A DNA stretch of 64,000 nt, from assembly GCA_019359075.1 (NCBI GenBank), contig JAHHIB010000041.1, forward strand, positions 1-64,000, in the 5' to 3' direction. Numbering within the stretch: the stretch's first letter is position 1; every line of letters begins with the position of its first letter. The stretch comes from Kalymmatonema hyalinum WJT4-NPBG1 (GTDB lineage Bacteria > Cyanobacteriota > Cyanobacteriia > Cyanobacteriales > Nostocaceae). The notes below the pieces were generated by a model that made no database searches, was not told where the DNA came from, and saw only the letters and a program-made list of their open reading frames with translations. Below are positions 18,042 through 26,279 of the stretch, piece after piece. The translations under genes and the position numbers were made by a program.

Positions 18042-19139
18042 ATGACTCAACTTACTGCACAAGCTACAGAATCTATTTCCGATATTCCGAAACGTGGAAT
18101 GCCTGTCACTATTATCACAGGATTTCTAGGCAGTGGGAAAACCACTTTGTTGAATCAAATTCTTAAAAATAAACAAGATTTAAAAGTCGCTGTACTTGTG
18201 AATGAGTTTGGCGATATCAATATAGACAGCCAGTTGCTCGTTTCTGTAGACCAAGATATGGTAGAACTGAGCAATGGTTGCATTTGTTGTACAATCAATG
18301 ATGGACTCGTTGACGCGGTTTATCGAGTCTTAGAACGAGAAGAGCGTATCGATTATTTAGTCATTGAAACCACAGGTGTTGCTGACCCCCTGCCGATTAT
18401 TTTAACCTTTTTAGGTACAGAACTCAGGGATTTAACGAACCTCGATTCAATCCTGACTCTTGTCGATGCTGAAGCTTTTAATCAGGAACATTTCCAGAGC
18501 GAAGCAGCTTTAAAACAATTGACTTATGGAGATATTATTCTCCTAAATAAAACTGACCTCGTTACCTCAGAAAAATTAGAAGAACTACAAGCTTATATCC
18601 GCGACGTAAAAGCAGGCGCAAAAATTTTGCACACTACATATGGACAGGTGCCGCTACCATTAATTTTAGGTGTGGGCTTAACTCCACAAGATGATTACAC
18701 GTCTCATCCTGAACAGGATAAACACGAGCATCATCATGACCATGACCATGACCATGAACACCACAATCATGATGATCATCAGCATCATCATAAGCATGAC
18801 CATGACGACGAACATCATCACCATCAGCATCACGAACACCACTCTCATCATTTAGAAAATGATGGGTTTGTGTCGGTCTCTTTTCAAAGCGATCGCCCCT
18901 TTGATGTCCACAAGTTTGAAGCATTTCTCACAGAAGGTATGCCACAGGAAGTCTTTCGGGCAAAAGGCATTCTTTGGTTTAGTGACAGTGAATTACGGCA
19001 TATCTTTCAACTCAGCGGTCCTCGTTACAACTTACACGCCGATGAATGGTCTGCTCCACCTAAAAATCAGCTAGTTTTTATTGGACGAAAGTTGAATGCA
19101 AGCGAAATTTCTTCGCATCTTAACAAATGTTTGGTATGA
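18042..19139 (+). CDS. COG0523 GTPase (CobW/ZNG1-like zinc metallochaperone)
   Basis: A 365-residue G3E-family GTPase. It has Walker A GFLGSGKTTLLNQ, the metal-binding CXCC motif in ELSNGCICCTINDGL, Walker B ETTGVADP, and the guanine motif NKTDLV. Between the GTPase domain and the C-terminal CobW_C domain (about residues 225-275) is a stretch of some 45 residues made almost entirely of His, Asp and Glu, a typical zinc-buffering loop. This and the upstream Zur-like site favour zinc transfer over cobalamin synthesis; no cob gene is nearby. The protein acts in the cytosol. The second gene of a probable two-gene operon, with hairpin terminators following. Confidence 0.9.
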   Translation: MTQLTAQATESISDIPKRGMPVTIITGFLGSGKTTLLNQILKNKQDLKVAVLVNEFGDINIDSQLLVSVDQDMVELSNGCICCTINDGLVDAVYRVLEREERIDYLVIETTGVADPLPIILTFLGTELRDLTNLDSILTLVDAEAFNQEHFQSEAALKQLTYGDIILLNKTDLVTSEKLEELQAYIRDVKAGAKILHTTYGQVPLPLILGVGLTPQDDYTSHPEQDKHEHHHDHDHDHEHHNHDDHQHHHKHDHDDEHHHHQHHEHHSHHLENDGFVSVSFQSDRPFDVHKFEAFLTEGMPQEVFRAKGILWFSDSELRHIFQLSGPRYNLHADEWSAPPKNQLVFIGRKLNASEISSHLNKCLV

Positions 19140-19182
19140 TTAATAAGTCTTAAGTATTAAAAAATGTACTAACTTGTCAAAG

Positions 19183-19228
19183 CAAGTCAAAAGGCAAAGT
19201 AATATTTTGATCTTCAACTTTTGACTTG
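19183..19228. terminator. Hairpin between convergent cobW-like and pentapeptide genes
   Basis: Arms CAAGTCAAAAG (19183-19193) and CTTTTGACTTG (19218-19228) are perfect complements over 11 bp. It lies between convergent genes and probably acts on both strands. A hairpin with nearly the same arms occurs at 55316-55366, so this is a repeated terminator type. Confidence 0.6.
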
Positions 19229-19247
19229 TTCAAGAAGAGCGTGTGCC

Positions 19248-19278
19248 ATGCAGAGACAAAAAGGACTTGTCTCTGCAT
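19248..19278. terminator. Second hairpin between convergent genes
   Basis: Perfect 12-bp arms ATGCAGAGACAA (19248-19259) and TTGTCTCTGCAT (19267-19278) with a 7-base loop. It sits 18 bp before the end of the minus-strand pentapeptide gene, so it can terminate either convergent transcript. Confidence 0.6.
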
Positions 19279-19295
19279 TCTTAATGCCACACTCT

Positions 19296-19841
19296 TTAGC
19301 AACCACCAGCCCAAGTTACCCATCTGTGGGATATGGTTGTATGTATCGCTTCACTTATTTCGTATTCGGTTATGGTTGCTCCTGTGAAATCAGCGCCGTT
19401 GAGTTCTGCTTCATTCAAGTTACTACCAATCAAATTTGCCTGACGAAGTTTTGCTCCACTTAAATCAGTACCACTGAGTTCTGCTTCACTGAGGTTTGCC
19501 CCAACTAAATTTGCCCGAACTAGATTTGCAGTCCGCAAATCTGCGCGAGTGAGATTTGTTCTCTCTAGGTTGACATTCATCAGATCTGCGCCAATCAAGT
19601 TGATCTCACTCAAGTTAGCATCTGTGAGGTTTGCGTCACTTAAATGTGCATCTGTAAGGTTGGCGCGACTTAAATCACATCCACTTAAATTCGCTTGACT
19701 GAGGTTAGCTCCACTTAAATCTGCTCCACCAAAATTTGCGCCACTTAAGTCAGTATCACTAAGGTTAGCTTGATGCAAATTTGCTCCATTAAAATCCCGT
19801 TCTCCTGCTGCATACCGACTCAGGAGCTGATTAATGTCCAT
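19296..19841 (-). CDS. Pentapeptide-repeat protein
   Basis: About 181 residues, starting MDINQLLSRYAAGERDFNGANL, a lead-in common to cyanobacterial pentapeptide proteins. Roughly 25 tandem A(D/N)LXX units follow (for example ANLSQANLSGCDLSRANLTDAHLS), which form a right-handed quadrilateral beta-helix. The last 20 residues (YEISEAIHTTISHRWVTWAGGC) leave the repeat. The frame extends 23 codons further upstream, but the ATG at 19841 fits the family start. Function is not known; such proteins can act as scaffolds, and only a few are gyrase protectors. A second, longer pentapeptide protein lies 580 bp upstream on the same strand. Confidence 0.88.
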   Translation of the reverse strand: MDINQLLSRYAAGERDFNGANLHQANLSDTDLSGANFGGADLSGANLSQANLSGCDLSRANLTDAHLSDANLTDANLSEINLIGADLMNVNLERTNLTRADLRTANLVRANLVGANLSEAELSGTDLSGAKLRQANLIGSNLNEAELNGADFTGATITEYEISEAIHTTISHRWVTWAGGC

Positions 19842-20422
19842 ATTATCCGCCTCGCAATGTGTTGACAGGTCAAAAAGTCTATTTATTAAGTTGCGTTCTA
19901 CCCAAACCACACCGAAGACTATCTTTTAGTTACCACCAACTAGATTTTTAGCTATTGCTTGGAATATTATTTTCATTTTGCAAGAGCTTCTATTTGTTTG
20001 AGCATTTCCTTAACGGAAATATATATATTAATTAATGAAGAAATGATTATTCACACTTAACTTACGAGTAGCACCATACATAATGAACTCAGGAACATGA
20101 ACAGCCCTTAGACGGTCAGGAGTTCATGATTCTAGTTCATACGGGAGAAAGAATCCCGAAAATTTTACTGGGTTTGCAGTCATATCAAGTCCGGATCAAT
20201 ACTTGTCATTACCCCTTGATCCCCACCCTCGTAAAGCTACGCTTCACGTCCCCTAAGCGCTTGCGGGGAACTCACCGCTTCCCTCTAGGGATTAGGGGCA
20301 GGGATTAAGGGGTGGGGTGCAGTTAACGTAGGAATCATAACTAATTAGCTGCTCAAGAAGTGTTGACGCTCTTGTTAGTTGCCAAGACGCATCGCAATGC
20401 TGATCACAGACACGACTCTTAC
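19842..20422. other. Intergenic region between two pentapeptide genes
   Basis: About 580 bp with no convincing gene. The first part is A/T-rich promoter-like DNA for the downstream pentapeptide gene. The second part holds G/C-rich repeat sequence (about 20215-20310) and, at 20311-20349, one copy of a 39-bp repeat also found at 37786-37824. Confidence 0.6.
20311..20349 (+). repeat. 39-bp dispersed repeat, copy 1
   Basis: Starts GGTGGGGTGCAGTTAACGT and ends CATAACTAATTAGC. It differs from the copy at 37786-37824 at only two positions. Both follow G/C-rich repeat sequence. Confidence 0.8.
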
Positions 20423-21178
20423 CTACCCTAGATTCTTATGATCAAGTTTTGTTGAATCGTTAATTTTGGCACCGTAAAGGTTAGCAAGATTCAGATAAGC
20501 ATCGCTGAGGTTGGCGCTGCGGAGGTCAGCATTACTGAGGTTAGCACCGTTAAGGTTAGAAAGTTTCAGGTTGGCATCGCTGAGGTTAGCACCGCTAAGG
20601 TTTGCCCCATTGAGCTTAATACCGCCAAGACAGGCACCATTGAGATTAGCACCGCTGAGGTTGGCACTGTCGAGATTGGCAAGGCTCAGGTTAGCATTTC
20701 TCAGGTCAGTACCTTTGAGGTCAGCTCTACCAAGGTTAGCCCCACTGAGATCAGCACCATTGAGGTCGGCGTTGCTGAGGTTGACAACGTTGAGATATGC
20801 TCCACTGAGGTTAGCACCACTGAGGTTAGCACCACTGAGGTTAGCCCCACTCAGGTTGGCAAGGCTGAGGTCGGCACCACTAAGGTTTGCCCCGCTGAGG
20901 TTGGCATGACTCAGATTTGCCCCGTCGAGATTGGTAGCGCTGAGGTTTGCCCCGCTGAGGTTTGCCCCACCAAGCTTGGCATTGCTGAGATTGGTTCCGT
21001 CAAGGTTGGCATCGTTGAGATTAGCACCACTGAAGTTGGCATTGAATAGGTTAATACCGCTGAGGTTTGCCCCGCCCAAATCTGCTCCTGCAAAGTCTTC
21101 AGCAGACAAGTTCTCAGTTTTTGCTTTGTCAACGCGCACCTTCAAGTTTTGAAGTTCTGGGAAAGATTCTTCAGCCAT
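20423..21178 (-). CDS. Pentapeptide-repeat protein (251 aa)
   Basis: After a short N-terminal lead (MAEESFPELQNLKVRVDKAKTENLSAEDF) the protein is about 42 uninterrupted A(D/N)L(S/N)G-type pentapeptides up to the C-terminus, predicting a long rod-like beta-helix of about ten coils. There is no signal peptide or membrane segment. The DNA is strongly repetitive and gives long antisense ORFs (for example 20511-20909) that are artefacts of the repeat. Its role is unknown; the pairing with the shorter pentapeptide protein downstream may be chance or duplication. Confidence 0.9.
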   Translation of the reverse strand: MAEESFPELQNLKVRVDKAKTENLSAEDFAGADLGGANLSGINLFNANFSGANLNDANLDGTNLSNAKLGGANLSGANLSATNLDGANLSHANLSGANLSGADLSLANLSGANLSGANLSGANLSGAYLNVVNLSNADLNGADLSGANLGRADLKGTDLRNANLSLANLDSANLSGANLNGACLGGIKLNGANLSGANLSDANLKLSNLNGANLSNADLRSANLSDAYLNLANLYGAKINDSTKLDHKNLG

Positions 21179-21349
21179 AGCGCAACTTTGACCAACTTAA
21201 GATATATTCCTCTATGACTCTACGAGATATTTAGCTTGCGCCATATCTATCATTCGTTATTATTATTTGCTCATAAAAAAATCTGTGGTTGAGCAGCAAC
21301 CCCCCAATTGGTTATTTTTGCCCTAGTACAAGCAGCGATTGGGCAAAGC

Positions 21350-22297
21350 CTAGCCTTGAAGGAGCGATCGCTCTATCACCTGACTCACCAACTGATTTCC
21401 CTGCAAGTTAAGGTGGATGTGGTCGTGATACAAGGCTTTAGGGTCTTGGTTTGAGTTAAATATTGGCAAAAAATCTACATAAGTTATTTCCTGGGCTTGA
21501 CAAAATTCCAAAAGGCGCTCACGTGCTTTGATTTCGTAATCGCGGGGTCCAGGTTGACCAATTTCTCGTAGTAAGGGAGTCATAACAAGAAGGAATTGGC
21601 TGTTGGCTTGACGTGTCAGCGCTTGGATTTTGCCAATTGCTTCTAGATTCAAACCAACTCTATCGCCGCCTTCATTTTGCACTGCTTCTAGTTCTGGTAT
21701 CGGCGTTTGTTTTGACACATAACGTTGGAAAATTTCCACCAATGCTAAAGGTGGTTTCTTGTCTGGATAGTTGCGATCGCGTCCTACGGGTAAAGCGGTG
21801 GGAGATGTCGCAAACAAATCATCTGTATTAATCAGTAGCACGACTGCTTGAGCGTTGAAACTGCCAAACTTTTGCAAGTAGGCTAATTCATTTCTTGGTC
21901 CCCAAGAGTTGGCTGAAGCATTCAGCACTTCTACTTGTTGCAAATTACTAGTAACAGAGTCGCTTAAGGAGCGCACCAGCAAGCTAGAAATCGTATTATC
22001 CTGGTCTGTCCACCAGCCACCGTTAACAATTGAGTCTCCCAAAAGTAGCAGCCGCTGGGTAGAAGCTGAAGGTGTCTTTTGTATCGGCTCGCTTCGCATC
22101 GAATACTGATTAATCTCAATGCGATGACCAAAGCGACGGGTACGTTGGTTAGGGGCTAACAAATAACCAATCTGCTCATCCGGAATGTATATTAAGGGAT
22201 TGCCAAACCCGAAGAGCGATCGCAATCCTATCTCTATCACCACAAACAATCCGATAACGACCACCAAACTGATCACCAGTACCACTTTCACCGTCAA
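21350..22297 (-). CDS. Membrane-anchored SGNH/GDSL-type hydrolase
   Basis: A 315-residue protein with one N-terminal membrane anchor (KVVLVISLVVVIGLFVVIEIGL) and an SGNH hydrolase domain outside the membrane. Block I is LLLGDSIVNGGWW with the nucleophile Ser, block II/III region is VEVLNASANSWGPRNELAYL with the oxyanion Gly and Asn, and block V is DHIHLNLQGNQLVSQ with Asp and His of the triad. Such proteins act as O-acetyl esterases or transferases on envelope glycans, but the substrate cannot be named here. It is monocistronic. The start is the ATG at 22297, immediately before the anchor. Confidence 0.8.
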   Translation of the reverse strand: MTVKVVLVISLVVVIGLFVVIEIGLRSLFGFGNPLIYIPDEQIGYLLAPNQRTRRFGHRIEINQYSMRSEPIQKTPSASTQRLLLLGDSIVNGGWWTDQDNTISSLLVRSLSDSVTSNLQQVEVLNASANSWGPRNELAYLQKFGSFNAQAVVLLINTDDLFATSPTALPVGRDRNYPDKKPPLALVEIFQRYVSKQTPIPELEAVQNEGGDRVGLNLEAIGKIQALTRQANSQFLLVMTPLLREIGQPGPRDYEIKARERLLEFCQAQEITYVDFLPIFNSNQDPKALYHDHIHLNLQGNQLVSQVIERSLLQG

Positions 22298-22547
22298 AAA
22301 CCCTCTCGTAAATTTTTGTAAATAAATATTACAATTTTAGCTTTTTAACTTATACCGTTTTGTACAGGAAATCTGGGTTATTAAATTGTATTAGAGCCAA
22401 TATATCTCTTGGTATAAGTACTTAGAGCGATGCAAATGTTGCAAAGCTTAAACAAAATGTTATTAATAAGTTCGTGTTGAATGCGAACGAAAAGACTAAA
22501 ATCAAGACGGACAGACTGGTACTCTAACAAAGCAGGATGACAAAGCT

Positions 22548-22688
22548 ATGTCCGACTTAAACCGTGGGATCATGAAATTTGAAGGCGCTGATTCCCCCAA
22601 AGTAATCACCATCTCGTCTGTGCTGCTTTTAGGGTCAATTTTGGTGCTAATCATTTGGGCGCTGCAAGCAGCCTACGCAGTTCACTAA
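22548..22688 (+). CDS. 46-residue single-pass membrane protein
   Basis: A short gene too small for usual ORF cut-offs. It encodes a polar N-terminus (MSDLNRGIMKFEGADSPKV), then one membrane helix (ITISSVLLLGSILVLIIWAL) and the tail QAAYAVH. An AGGA Shine-Dalgarno-like sequence lies about 10 bases upstream of the ATG. The composition resembles small cyanobacterial thylakoid subunits, but I do not recognise it as a named Psb, Psa, Pet or Ndh protein. It is free-standing with its own spacers on both sides. Confidence 0.65.
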   Translation: MSDLNRGIMKFEGADSPKVITISSVLLLGSILVLIIWALQAAYAVH

Positions 22689-22992
22689 TTGGATTATGGA
22701 CATCCGGAATTCCGCGAACTAGATAAGATCAAAAAATGTCATTCTGAGTAAAACCTTAAGCTTATTCATGAGCTTTGAGTGTTGTGCTGGGATATGACAC
22801 CCACCATAAGTTTTATTTAGTACCCAAAAGCTCAGAAAGCATAATTGAGCAAGTAGGGTAGGACACTGGCTAGGACGGTCTCCGTCACAGCCTAGTGTCT
22901 ATGATGATAATGTAATTACAATTAAGAAAAAATTTTATATTTTAAGGTTTGAGATTTTAGATTGAAAATAAATCTAAAATCCAAAAGCAAAA
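22689..22992. other. Intergenic region with one strong hairpin
   Basis: About 300 bp with no gene. A long imperfect hairpin lies at about 22861-22902 (outer arms GACACT/AGTGTC, inner arm GACGG/CCGTC), probably a terminator or repeat. The 90 bp before the fusion gene are very A/T-rich. Confidence 0.6.
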
Positions 22993-25878
22993 ATGCTTGA
23001 ACTCTGGGGTATTGTCATTGTTTTCATTGTCTGCCCTCTCTTGGGTGCTATACCATTGATTGCTTGGATCACCCAATCCATGACAGGGCGGCAGCTAGCA
23101 CAAGTTGGTACAGGCAACATCAGTGTTTCATCTGCTTTTTACCACGGCGGGACGTTAGTTGGAATTCTGGCAGTTTGTTCTGAAGCGATTAAGGGCATTG
23201 CCGCAGTCTTGCTTACGCGTGCTTTTTTTGGACACGAATCTGCTTGGGAACTGGTTGCTCTGATTGCCTTAGTCGTAGGTCGATACTCAGCAGGTCGAGG
23301 AGCGGGTACGACTAATGTTGTCTGGGGATTTACTGTACACGATCCACTCGCGGCAGTGTTTGTATTCTTGATGGCAAGTGCTAGTTTTACGATTCTGCGC
23401 TCTAGGCAACTCGCAAAATTTGGAATTTTAATTTTATTCCCTTTGATAGTAGCGCTCCTGCATTATGAACAGCCAGCCAGAATCATCGCAGCTGTTGCGC
23501 TTGCAGCGTTACTTGGTTGGATTTACAAACACATTCCTGATGATTTGAATCTTTCTGTTGAACAAGCAAAACCAGAGTCACAAGCAGCGTTGAAATTTTT
23601 TCGCGGCGCTCAAGATATTCTGACTCTAGATGACGAGTTGGATGCGGCTTTTGTGGGACAAAAGGCAGCGAGATTAGCCGAAATTAAGCGATGGGGTTAT
23701 TCCGTGCCAAAGGGGTGGATTATTGCTTTGTACGATGACCCCGAACCATTGATAGAAATGCTTCAGCCCTCGGAGTTATTGCCGCTTGTAGTGCGTTCCT
23801 CCGCAATTGGAGAAGATACGGAACTTGCTTCCGCAGCTGGGCAGTATGAAACGGTTTTAAATGTGACCAGCAAACAGCAGTTGCGAGAAGCGATCGCCCA
23901 CTGTCAAGCTTCCTACGATAGTCAAAGAGCAGTGCAGTACCGAAGCGATCGCGGGTTATTTGATGCAGCAATGGCGGTCCTGATTCAACAACAAGTCCAA
24001 GGTGTCTATTCTGGCGTTGCTTTTACTCGCGACCCCATCACCAAGCAAGGTGATGCCATAGTCATAGAAGCTTTGCCAGGAAACGCGGCTAGTGTTGTTT
24101 CCGGACGAGTGACGCCCGAACAATATCGCGCCTATGTCGTCGAGACAGATAATTTCACTTCCATACAATTAGAGGGACAGGGGAACATACCACCAGCAAT
24201 AATCAAGCAAGTTGCTTACCTATCTCGCCATTTGGAAGAACGTTATCACGGCATTCCTCAAGATATCGAGTGGACATACGACGGTCAAACTCTTTGGGTA
24301 TTGCAAACTCGACCCGTAACCACTCTACTGCCCATTTGGACGCGTAAAATTGCAGCAGAGGTGATCCCCGGAATCATTCGCCCGTTAACTTGGTCGATTA
24401 ATCGTCCCTTAACTTGTGGCGTCTGGGGAGGAATTTTTGCTTTGGTGCTGGGTGAACGCGCTGTCGGTTTGGATTTTAACCAAACCGCGACATTGCATTA
24501 TTCCAGAGCTTACTTTAATGCATCCCTCTTGGGAGAGATTTTTCGCCGCATGGGTTTACCTCCTGAAAGTTTGGAGTTTTTAACTAGGGGAGCAAAAATG
24601 AGTAAGCCTCCCTTGGATACTACCTTGCGGAATTTTCCGGGACTGCTGCGTTTGCTTGTGCGTGAGTTTTGTTTAATAATGGATTTTCAGTGGGATAATC
24701 GCAGACGGTTTGTTCCAGCTTTGTCTGGGTTGAGTCAGGAATTGGTAGAAGACCTTGACCCAGCAAGGGTGTTGACAAGAGTTGACGACATTCTGGAGTT
24801 ACTTCGCCGTGCAACGTACTACAGTATATTAGCTCCGTTGAGTGCAGCATTGCGGCAAGCAATTTTTCGGGTAAAAGATGGGGAGATTGATAACAGTCGG
24901 ACGCCAGAGGTAGCGGCGTTGCGAGAAATTCAAGATTTAGCTGTAAATGCAAGGCAAGTCTTACCTGAGTTTGACCCAGATAAAGATGTATTTGAGCAGT
25001 TGGCGCAAACTCCCGAAGGACAAGAGATTGTAGAAAAGTTTGACAAGTTACTTCAGCGTTACGGTTATTTGAGTGAAGTAGGAACTGATATTGCTGTTTC
25101 TACTTGGAAAGAAGAACCACAGGCGGTTAAGCAGTTGTTTGTACAGTTTATGCAGACAAACGAACCTGCAAGACGCCAAGGTAAGAGGAAGAGAGGGTTT
25201 GTCCAAAGGCGTGTGAATCTTAAGGGACAAGTGACTGAAGTTTATTCTCGACTCTTAGCTGAGTTGCGCTGGTGTTTTGTGGCGTTGGAGGGGATTTGGT
25301 TAAAGTCGGGCTTACTTGAGCAGCCAGGAGATATATTTTTCTTAGAGCTTGAGGAAGTGCGGCGTCTTGTTGAAAGTTTTGAGCCAGATTTTGTCGAACA
25401 GTTGCAGGACTTAGTGCAACTGAGGCGCACACAACTTGCACAAGATAGTCAGCTTAATCCTGTACCCCTTTTAGTCTACGGCAACAATCCTCCCGCATTG
25501 CCTTTCCGAACTGAGATCCCCTCGCCTGATCAGGTATTACAAGGCATTCCCGCCAGTCCTGGACAAGCAGAAGGACGGGTCAAAGTGTTGCGAAATTTAC
25601 AGGCTGTTCCGGATATTGATCGAGACACGATTCTGGTGGTACCTTACACAGATTCTGGTTGGGCACCTGTACTTGTTAGGGCTGGAGGACTGATTGCTGA
25701 GGCAGGTGGGCGACTTTCTCACGGAGCAATCATCGCTCGCGAGTATGGGATTCCCGCTATTATGGATGTTAAAAGTGCGACATGGATATTGCAGGATGGT
25801 CAAAGGGTGCGAATTGATGGCTATAGGGGTACTGTGGAAATATCTAACGACTTAAGACCTGATTTACGACCAGAATGA
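22993..25878 (+). CDS. Fusion: PlsY-like membrane domain + PEP-synthase/rifampin-phosphotransferase-like enzyme
   Basis: A 961-residue protein. Residues 1-190 are a polytopic membrane domain resembling the glycerol-3-phosphate acyltransferase PlsY (GTGNISVSSAFYHGG, ..SEAIKGIAAVLL), but the second and third PlsY motifs are degenerate (GRYSAGRGAGT instead of the GGKG type), so acyl transfer is doubtful. Residues ~205-450 are the ATP-grasp domain of PEP-synthase type (FVGQKAARLAEIKRWGYSVPKGW, VVRSSAIGEDT, DIEWTYDG). Residues ~450-850 resemble the substrate domain of rifampin phosphotransferases. The C-terminus holds the phosphohistidine domain GGRLSHGAIIAREYGIPAIM with its His. The cupin gene overlaps its stop by 4 bases. 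The substrate phosphorylated is unknown; PEP synthesis itself is not assured because the PEP/pyruvate barrel is absent. Confidence 0.82.
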   Translation: MLELWGIVIVFIVCPLLGAIPLIAWITQSMTGRQLAQVGTGNISVSSAFYHGGTLVGILAVCSEAIKGIAAVLLTRAFFGHESAWELVALIALVVGRYSAGRGAGTTNVVWGFTVHDPLAAVFVFLMASASFTILRSRQLAKFGILILFPLIVALLHYEQPARIIAAVALAALLGWIYKHIPDDLNLSVEQAKPESQAALKFFRGAQDILTLDDELDAAFVGQKAARLAEIKRWGYSVPKGWIIALYDDPEPLIEMLQPSELLPLVVRSSAIGEDTELASAAGQYETVLNVTSKQQLREAIAHCQASYDSQRAVQYRSDRGLFDAAMAVLIQQQVQGVYSGVAFTRDPITKQGDAIVIEALPGNAASVVSGRVTPEQYRAYVVETDNFTSIQLEGQGNIPPAIIKQVAYLSRHLEERYHGIPQDIEWTYDGQTLWVLQTRPVTTLLPIWTRKIAAEVIPGIIRPLTWSINRPLTCGVWGGIFALVLGERAVGLDFNQTATLHYSRAYFNASLLGEIFRRMGLPPESLEFLTRGAKMSKPPLDTTLRNFPGLLRLLVREFCLIMDFQWDNRRRFVPALSGLSQELVEDLDPARVLTRVDDILELLRRATYYSILAPLSAALRQAIFRVKDGEIDNSRTPEVAALREIQDLAVNARQVLPEFDPDKDVFEQLAQTPEGQEIVEKFDKLLQRYGYLSEVGTDIAVSTWKEEPQAVKQLFVQFMQTNEPARRQGKRKRGFVQRRVNLKGQVTEVYSRLLAELRWCFVALEGIWLKSGLLEQPGDIFFLELEEVRRLVESFEPDFVEQLQDLVQLRRTQLAQDSQLNPVPLLVYGNNPPALPFRTEIPSPDQVLQGIPASPGQAEGRVKVLRNLQAVPDIDRDTILVVPYTDSGWAPVLVRAGGLIAEAGGRLSHGAIIAREYGIPAIMDVKSATWILQDGQRVRIDGYRGTVEISNDLRPDLRPE

Positions 25879-26216
25879 AACTCACTTCCCTAAATGACTT
25901 GGCTGAAGAGCCAGTTTCTCATAATCCTGAAATTAAAAAAAAGGTGATGCTGCGTTTTGGCGATTTGCCTCACCTGACAAACTTTTCGCAGTCACGTTTT
26001 GCCCCTGGACAAACAGCACCAGCTCACGCTCATCAGGATATGTGCGAGGTTTTTTTTGTTGAGTCTGGTTCTGGTGTTATTCACGTTGATGGTAAAGAGT
26101 ATCCCCTAATACCAGGGAGTTGTGTAGCGGTTGAACCAGGAGAAGTTCATGAAGTTGTTAATAATGGTGCTACTGAGTTGGTTCTCACTTATTTTGGATT
26201 ACGAGTCGAAAAATAA
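25875..26216 (+). CDS. Cupin-domain protein
   Basis: A 113-residue single-domain cupin. Motif 1 is FAPGQTAPAHAHQDMCEVFFVESGSG with two His and a Glu as metal ligands; motif 2 is CVAVEPGEVHEVVNNG with the last His. It overlaps the 3' end of the PlsY/PEP-synthase-like fusion gene by the ATGA tetranucleotide, so it is translationally coupled. It may bind or modify the small molecule handled by the fusion enzyme, or a sensor of it. No enzyme activity can be assigned. Confidence 0.85.
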   Translation: MKLTSLNDLAEEPVSHNPEIKKKVMLRFGDLPHLTNFSQSRFAPGQTAPAHAHQDMCEVFFVESGSGVIHVDGKEYPLIPGSCVAVEPGEVHEVVNNGATELVLTYFGLRVEK

Positions 26217-26279
26217 GCATAGTTATCGCACAGCTTATCAGCGGTAGATAAAATCCAAACGCACACCAACTCCTTTCTT

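Noticed and set aside
18634-18924. Asp/Gly/His-rich ORF on the minus strand inside the COG0523 gene
   Set aside because: It is the antisense reading of the His-codon run.
20511-21152. Long plus-strand ORFs (Leu/Arg/Pro-rich) opposite the 251-aa pentapeptide gene
   Set aside because: They are the reverse reading of the 15-bp pentapeptide code and have repetitive, unnatural composition; the minus-strand frame shows the clear family pattern.
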